Shown in pieces: positions 61,727-64,000 of a stretch of DNA of 64,000 nucleotides. How positions within the stretch are numbered: position 1 is the first letter of the stretch; every line of letters begins with the position of its first letter. Both the position numbers and the translations under genes were made by a program. The stretch spans positions 372,001-436,000 of the forward strand of contig NZ_NEVM01000001.1 of NCBI RefSeq assembly GCF_002261225.1, given 5' to 3'. The notes beneath the pieces were generated by a model. It had not been told where the DNA came from. It searched no databases and saw only the letters and a program-made list of their open reading frames with translations. This DNA comes from Bordetella genomosp. 10. GTDB taxonomy: Bacteria > Pseudomonadota > Gammaproteobacteria > Burkholderiales > Burkholderiaceae_B.

Positions 61727-62656
61727 TTATCCCATTTCGGGGATTGGCGTGACGAGGCTGCCCGAAGTCAGGTAGGCCTCGATGTTCTGGCGCAGTAGCG
61801 TGCTGCTGAGTACCTGGACCTCCGGCGCATAAGCGGCCACATGCGGCGTAAGGATGACATTGTCCAAAGTACGCAGGGCTTCGGGGATCTCCGGTTCGGC
61901 TTCATAGACATCCAATGCGGCGCCGGCGATCGTGCCGGCGCGCAGCGCCTGGATGAGCGCGTCCGTGTCGACATTTCCGCCCCGTCCGACGTTGATGAGA
62001 AATCCCGACGGGCCCAAGGCCTTCAGGACGGCCTTGTCGATCATATGGTGAGTGGCCTGCCCGCCGGGAGCCGCCATGACCAGCACATCGGACCGCTTTG
62101 CCAACTCGGTCACGGATTTCACGTATTTCCAATCGACGCCGAACTTCAGGGTACGCGTGTGATACAGCACCTCCATATCGAAGGCGGCGGCGCGCCGGGC
62201 GATGCACGCGCCGACCTGGCCCAGGCCTACGATGCCCAGCGTCTTGCCCCCAGGCATGGGCCGGGGCCCGAGTGTCCCGCGCCACTGGCCTGCCTTGGCG
62301 GAGGCGTCGAACGCTGGAATGTTACGAAGCAGCGCCAGCATCAACGCCATGGTGTGATCGGCCACGCAAGCCGCGTTGACGCCCGCGCCGTGCGATACGA
62401 GTATGCCGCGCTCGCGCGCGGCCTCCAGGTCGACGTTCTCGTATCCTGTCCCGATGCAGGAAATCAGGCCGAGGTTGGGCAGTCCTTCGATCTCCCGCCG
62501 GGAGACGCCGTAGAAACCCGTCGTGACGACGACGCGGGCCCGCTGCCGATGGTCGGCCGACAGTCCGTCCAGGTCCAGGTCGGCGACCTCATAGTGCTCT
62601 CGCAATGCTTCCTGGAAATGGGGAAGGGGCGTCTTGAACAGGATGGGTTCTTTCAT
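61727..62656 (-). CDS. D-2-hydroxyacid dehydrogenase
   Basis: A 309-residue NAD-dependent enzyme: CIGTGYENVDLEAARERGI, HTMALMLALLRNIP, LGIVGLGQVGACIARRA (Rossmann), FLINVGRGGNVD (catalytic Arg), LDVYEAEPEIPEAL (Glu) and VILTPHVAA (His). It probably reduces hydroxypyruvate or a related 2-keto acid. Its start overlaps the stop of the MFS gene by four bases (ATGA), so the transporter and enzyme are one unit, consistent with use of an imported hydroxy acid. Confidence 0.9.
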   Translation of the reverse strand: MKEPILFKTPLPHFQEALREHYEVADLDLDGLSADHRQRARVVVTTGFYGVSRREIEGLPNLGLISCIGTGYENVDLEAARERGILVSHGAGVNAACVADHTMALMLALLRNIPAFDASAKAGQWRGTLGPRPMPGGKTLGIVGLGQVGACIARRAAAFDMEVLYHTRTLKFGVDWKYVKSVTELAKRSDVLVMAAPGGQATHHMIDKAVLKALGPSGFLINVGRGGNVDTDALIQALRAGTIAGAALDVYEAEPEIPEALRTLDNVILTPHVAAYAPEVQVLSSTLLRQNIEAYLTSGSLVTPIPEMG

Positions 62657-64000
62657 GGCGTTTGCGAGGTCAGGTTGGAATCGAATTTATTCTGCCGGCG
62701 CGAGATGCTGACCAGCGAGGCCAGGACCGCCGTCAGCGATCCCAGCAGCAGCGACGCCGAGGCGCCGGCCGCGCCCTGGAACGTTACCAGCATCAGGGTG
62801 GCGACGACGGCCCCCATGGACTGTCCGATCAGGCGCGCGGTGCCCAGCGTCCCGCTTGCCGTTCCGGACCGGTGCGGCGGCGCCGACGAAATCAGCAGGC
62901 GATTATTGGGAGACTGGAACAGCCCGAATCCCGCGCCGCACAGCATCATGCGGAGCGCGACCGTGTAGGGGCTGCTTGAGCTGTCGACGAGGCATAGCGC
63001 CGCCAGGCCGGCCGCCAGGAGAAACAAGCCCACGAAGCCGACCGATGCCAGCGAAAAACGGTTCACGAGCCGTCCTACGAACATCGACGCCAGGATCGTC
63101 ATCGCGGGCCATGGCGTCATGACCAGGCCGATCAGGCCGACGTCGTACTTCGCGGCCAGCGCCAGCATGAAGGGAATGACGATGAAGGCCTGCATCTGGG
63201 CGCAGAACGCCATCATCGACACCAGGACCGACAGCCTGAACACGGGCTGCCGCAGCAGATCGACCGGCCATAGCGGATGCGTCTTCAGGCGCTCGCGGCG
63301 CATGTGGAATACCGCCACCAGGCTGCCCAAGGCGAGCTGGGGAAGCACCAGGCGGGCGTCCTCCCGGTGGGCCAGGCCGTTGGCGGCCGAGATGAACAGG
63401 CCGATGACCAACACGCTGCACACCGCCGCGGTGGCATCGTACTTGCGCGTCTGGCGGGCCGTATGCGGTATCGCATACATCCCGACGACAATCGCAACGA
63501 TGCCGAACGGAATATTGATCGCGAAGAGAGCGTGCCAGTGCGAGAAGCTGAGCACCAAGGAAGCGATGGAGGGGCCCGCCGTCGCGGACACCGCCGCCAC
63601 GACGGCGTTGATTGCGATGCCGCGGCCAAGCAGCCGGTAGGGATAGGTAAAGCGGATAACGGCGATGTTCACGCCGAGTATGCCGGCGGCGCCCAGGCCC
63701 TGGATGGCCCGCAGCACGCTGAGCGAGACGAGGGTGTCCACGAAGGCCAGGGCCGCCGAACTGAGCGTGAAGATCGCCAGCCCGGCCAGGTACACAAGCC
63801 GGTATCCGTAGATTTCCCCGAGCGACGCCAGGGGCAGCAGTCCGACGGCGAGGGTGAGCTGGTAGGCGCTGACGATCCAGATGGACTCGGCCGGCGTGGC
63901 ATGCAGCACCTCGGCCATCCTGGGCAGCGCGACGCTCACCATGTTCGCCGCGAAGCCCGTCATGGTGACGGCCATGGCCATCGTAAGAATCGCCAGCAAG
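62653..64000 (-). CDS. MFS transporter, DHA2-type drug/solute:H+ antiporter family, N terminus beyond window
   Basis: At least 448 residues of a polytopic protein with about 13-14 membrane segments. In the N-terminal part, MVSVALPRMAEVLHATPAES and YQLTLAVGLLPLASLGEIYGYR are typical of the 14-TM DHA2 subfamily. A C-terminal half contains GLFQSPNNRLLISSAPPHRSGTASG. Its start lies past 64000. It may export a toxic metabolite or move the substrate of the coupled dehydrogenase. Confidence 0.88.
   Translation of the reverse strand, partial: LLAILTMAMAVTMTGFAANMVSVALPRMAEVLHATPAESIWIVSAYQLTLAVGLLPLASLGEIYGYRLVYLAGLAIFTLSSAALAFVDTLVSLSVLRAIQGLGAAGILGVNIAVIRFTYPYRLLGRGIAINAVVAAVSATAGPSIASLVLSFSHWHALFAINIPFGIVAIVVGMYAIPHTARQTRKYDATAAVCSVLVIGLFISAANGLAHREDARLVLPQLALGSLVAVFHMRRERLKTHPLWPVDLLRQPVFRLSVLVSMMAFCAQMQAFIVIPFMLALAAKYDVGLIGLVMTPWPAMTILASMFVGRLVNRFSLASVGFVGLFLLAAGLAALCLVDSSSSPYTVALRMMLCGAGFGLFQSPNNRLLISSAPPHRSGTASGTLGTARLIGQSMGAVVATLMLVTFQGAAGASASLLLGSLTAVLASLVSISRRQNKFDSNLTSQTP

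Overview
The window is high-GC DNA from a betaproteobacterium of the order Burkholderiales, most likely an Alcaligenaceae member (Bordetella/Achromobacter type). The reasons are the several Bug-type (TctC) solute receptors, the TctAB permeases, the many LysR/TetR/IclR-controlled catabolic operons, and the housekeeping block ampD, PP0621-like, ypjD/ccsA-like, ffh, pip and trmB. This assignment is inferred from gene content; no search was run.

Layout. 1-5.0 kb: a tetR-tctB-tctA operon (tctA runs off the left edge), a decayed ISL3 transposase, and a LysR / enolase-superfamily / Bug cluster. 5.0-15.6 kb: mostly core genes (tRNA-Leu, a GNAT acetyltransferase, htpG, ampD, a CcsA-like protein, ffh, thiS, pip, trmB), interrupted by a truncated AbiEii-like toxin gene. 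15.9-25.3 kb: a nine-gene minus-strand acyl-CoA catabolic operon (two MaoC-type hydratases, two Bug receptors, a CoA-transferase, a rhodanese, a FAD monooxygenase, an OB-fold protein and a thiolase) with a divergent IclR regulator whose promoter overlaps a palindrome.

25.4-36.3 kb: a visibly AT-richer genomic island inserted at the 3' end of tRNA-Gly(CCC). It is bounded by a 20-bp direct repeat (25402-25421 and 36256-36275) and no integrase is visible in it. It carries three conflict modules: (i) a two-gene NYN/PIN-like nuclease plus NACHT-type STAND NTPase operon lying between inverted, decayed IS30 copies; (ii) a three-gene ABC-3C operon (QxK nuclease-like protein, middle component, DUF3732 ABC ATPase) preceded by a perfect 18-bp palindrome; (iii) a hipBA pair with an 11-bp-arm inverted-repeat operator. 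The NYN-NACHT pair is the best candidate for an undescribed system.

36.4-49.6 kb: accessory chromosome: a DUF72 protein, a Sel1-repeat protein, an unknown protein, an aldo/keto reductase followed by two apparently Tat-exported proteins, a TetR regulator with repeated operator-like palindromes and a small membrane protein, a triple-PAS LuxR regulator, a HisKA_2 kinase, an unknown membrane protein and a flavin monooxygenase. 49.9-59.5 kb: a spermidine/putrescine-class ABC importer split over two convergent operons, accompanied by a quinone oxidoreductase-like protein, a GST, a divergent AroQ-like protein, a hydroxyacid dehydrogenase, RidA, DUF1028 and LysR. 59.6-64 kb: a second hipB with a gutted hipA, then a LysR gene, a hydroxyacid dehydrogenase and an MFS transporter that runs off the right edge.
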